From Nymphaea colorata (lineage: Eukaryota; Streptophyta; Magnoliopsida; Nymphaeales; Nymphaeaceae): a DNA stretch of 64,000 nt. Positions 63,110-64,000 of this stretch are shown here, piece by piece. The notes under the pieces are model-generated. The model ran no database searches and was not told the origin of the DNA. It was given only the letters and a program-made list of their open reading frames with translations. How positions within the stretch are numbered: the first letter of the stretch is position 1; each line of letters starts with the position of its first letter. A program made the translations under genes and the position numbers. Where the stretch lies: the NCBI RefSeq assembly GCF_008831285.2, contig NC_045139.1:29615206-29679205 (forward strand). Direction: 5' to 3'.

Positions 63110-64000
63110 GCCTCCTTCGCCTGCCAGTCGCTCGCCTGCTGTCCGTTCTCTGGTCTCTCTCTTCTTTTCTATGTGCAAGATTGTTATGCATTTTTCCTCA
63201 ATCGGAAAACGAGTGTGGTTCCTTGGAGTTTGCAGCTTTCACTTTATTTTCAGGAATCATTATGTTGAATCATGACAGTTTAGGGCATTATTTATCGTTA
63301 TTTTTAAGGCTTTCTCATTGCAAGGCCTCGTTTCTGTTACTTTTGAATTAAAGGCTTATCTGTTTTACAATTGGCCAGTGAATGCTGTTTTCTTAAGGCA
63401 TTGGAAAGTTTTTTTAGGTTTGTTCCGAATTTAAGGGTTCTCATCGCGATGCCAATGCTATAATGGTGAACAAAAAAGAAACATCGTTCCATTTTGGTAG
63501 CTTGATGCGAATGCTCTATCTTTTTGCTTTAAAAACTGGTTTTCACTTGCTTACATGTTGGTTCTCGCTAAGCTAGCTTAGAGGAGTTTTTTTGGGGTTT
63601 TGAAGTGCCTGTTGGCCAGAACCTGCTCTTTACAGGTCGTGTAAGACCAAAAGCTAAAATCTGGCCCGTCTCCTCTCATTTGGTTTACTACTTTAGGTAT
63701 TGATAGTCCTTGCTCTCAGAATTCAATATTATCTTGGCAACTTGATCAGATCAGTATATTATCTCAAGGTGGGTTGGTGTTTCTGTTAGAATTTAGTACT
63801 CTAATTGACTGATGAGTTTGGGTAAAAGTCAATTTTAGGGTCTCATTTTTTTGTCTTAATGTTTCACACTGGATACAAAAGGCGGTGCTAACTGCTAAGT
63901 TCAGAAAGGTTTTCATTGATGTGCACTGTATGTATATTTAATGATAAATATATGAACTGCTAGATCATTATGAGGTAATTCATCATGGCCGTCTTCTAGC
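63110..64000 (+). other. Possible 5' leader and first intron, no coding sequence seen
   Basis: T-rich sequence with no frame over 60 codons and no known motif. It fits a leader intron of a rightward gene but may equally be intergenic. Confidence 0.3.

Overview
This is nuclear DNA from a flowering plant. The genes are intron-rich and AT-rich between exons, splice sites are of plant type, and the proteins are plant-specific or plastid-targeted (a plastid pyruvate dehydrogenase E2, an EMB2654-type PPR protein, a plant CapZ beta). Remnants of typical plant mobile elements lie between and inside the genes. Species cannot be read from the window. I rebuilt exon chains by joining canonical splice sites in frame and matching the products to families I know; no alignment was run.

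Layout, left to right. (1) 1-5.3 kb: no convincing protein gene; repeat remnants, a TATA-bearing promoter-like site near 3273, and a previously unexplained series of three diverged ~235-bp tandem repeats (about 3690-4380). (2) 5.7-8.7 kb, plus strand: a TTP-like CCCH zinc-finger gene whose first finger is intact but whose second finger is decayed, with the family tail left in another frame. (3) 9.8-18.4 kb, minus: F-actin-capping protein beta subunit, 8 coding exons, 261 aa. (4) 18.6-25.5 kb: a repeat-rich gap with a 5'-truncated LINE (RNase H part and poly-A), a tRNA-like/SINE-like piece, a Tourist-like MITE and a GAGCTCG-rich element. (5) 25.6-29.8 kb, minus: plastid dihydrolipoyl acetyltransferase (E2), 6 coding exons, 493 aa. 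(6) 32.7-38.5 kb, plus: EMB2654-type P-class PPR protein, 10 exons, 845 aa. (7) 42.6-42.9 kb, plus: a frameshifted carboxylesterase (CXE) gene fragment lying directly upstream of (8) 43.1-53.4 kb, plus: DEAD-box RNA helicase RH16 (Dbp9/DDX56 family), 15 exons, 613 aa. (9) 55.2-57.2 kb: a head-to-head inverted duplication carrying two paralogous small genes of unknown function, each with its own G-box. (10) 57.2-58.7 kb: a cluster of unrelated tandem repeats. (11) 59.7-61.6 kb, minus: 40S ribosomal protein S9 (uS4), 3 exons, 197 aa. (12) 61.7-64 kb: a promoter-like site near 63.1 kb that probably belongs to a gene starting beyond the window.

The genes are ordinary, independently acting housekeeping genes: actin dynamics, plastid acetyl-CoA supply, plastid RNA processing, 60S ribosome assembly and the 40S subunit. 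I see no gene cluster acting as one pathway and no clear new system. The most unusual items are the inverted gene pair, the decayed CCCH gene, three GC-AG introns in three different genes, the CXE fragment in the RH16 upstream region, and the ~235-bp repeat series.
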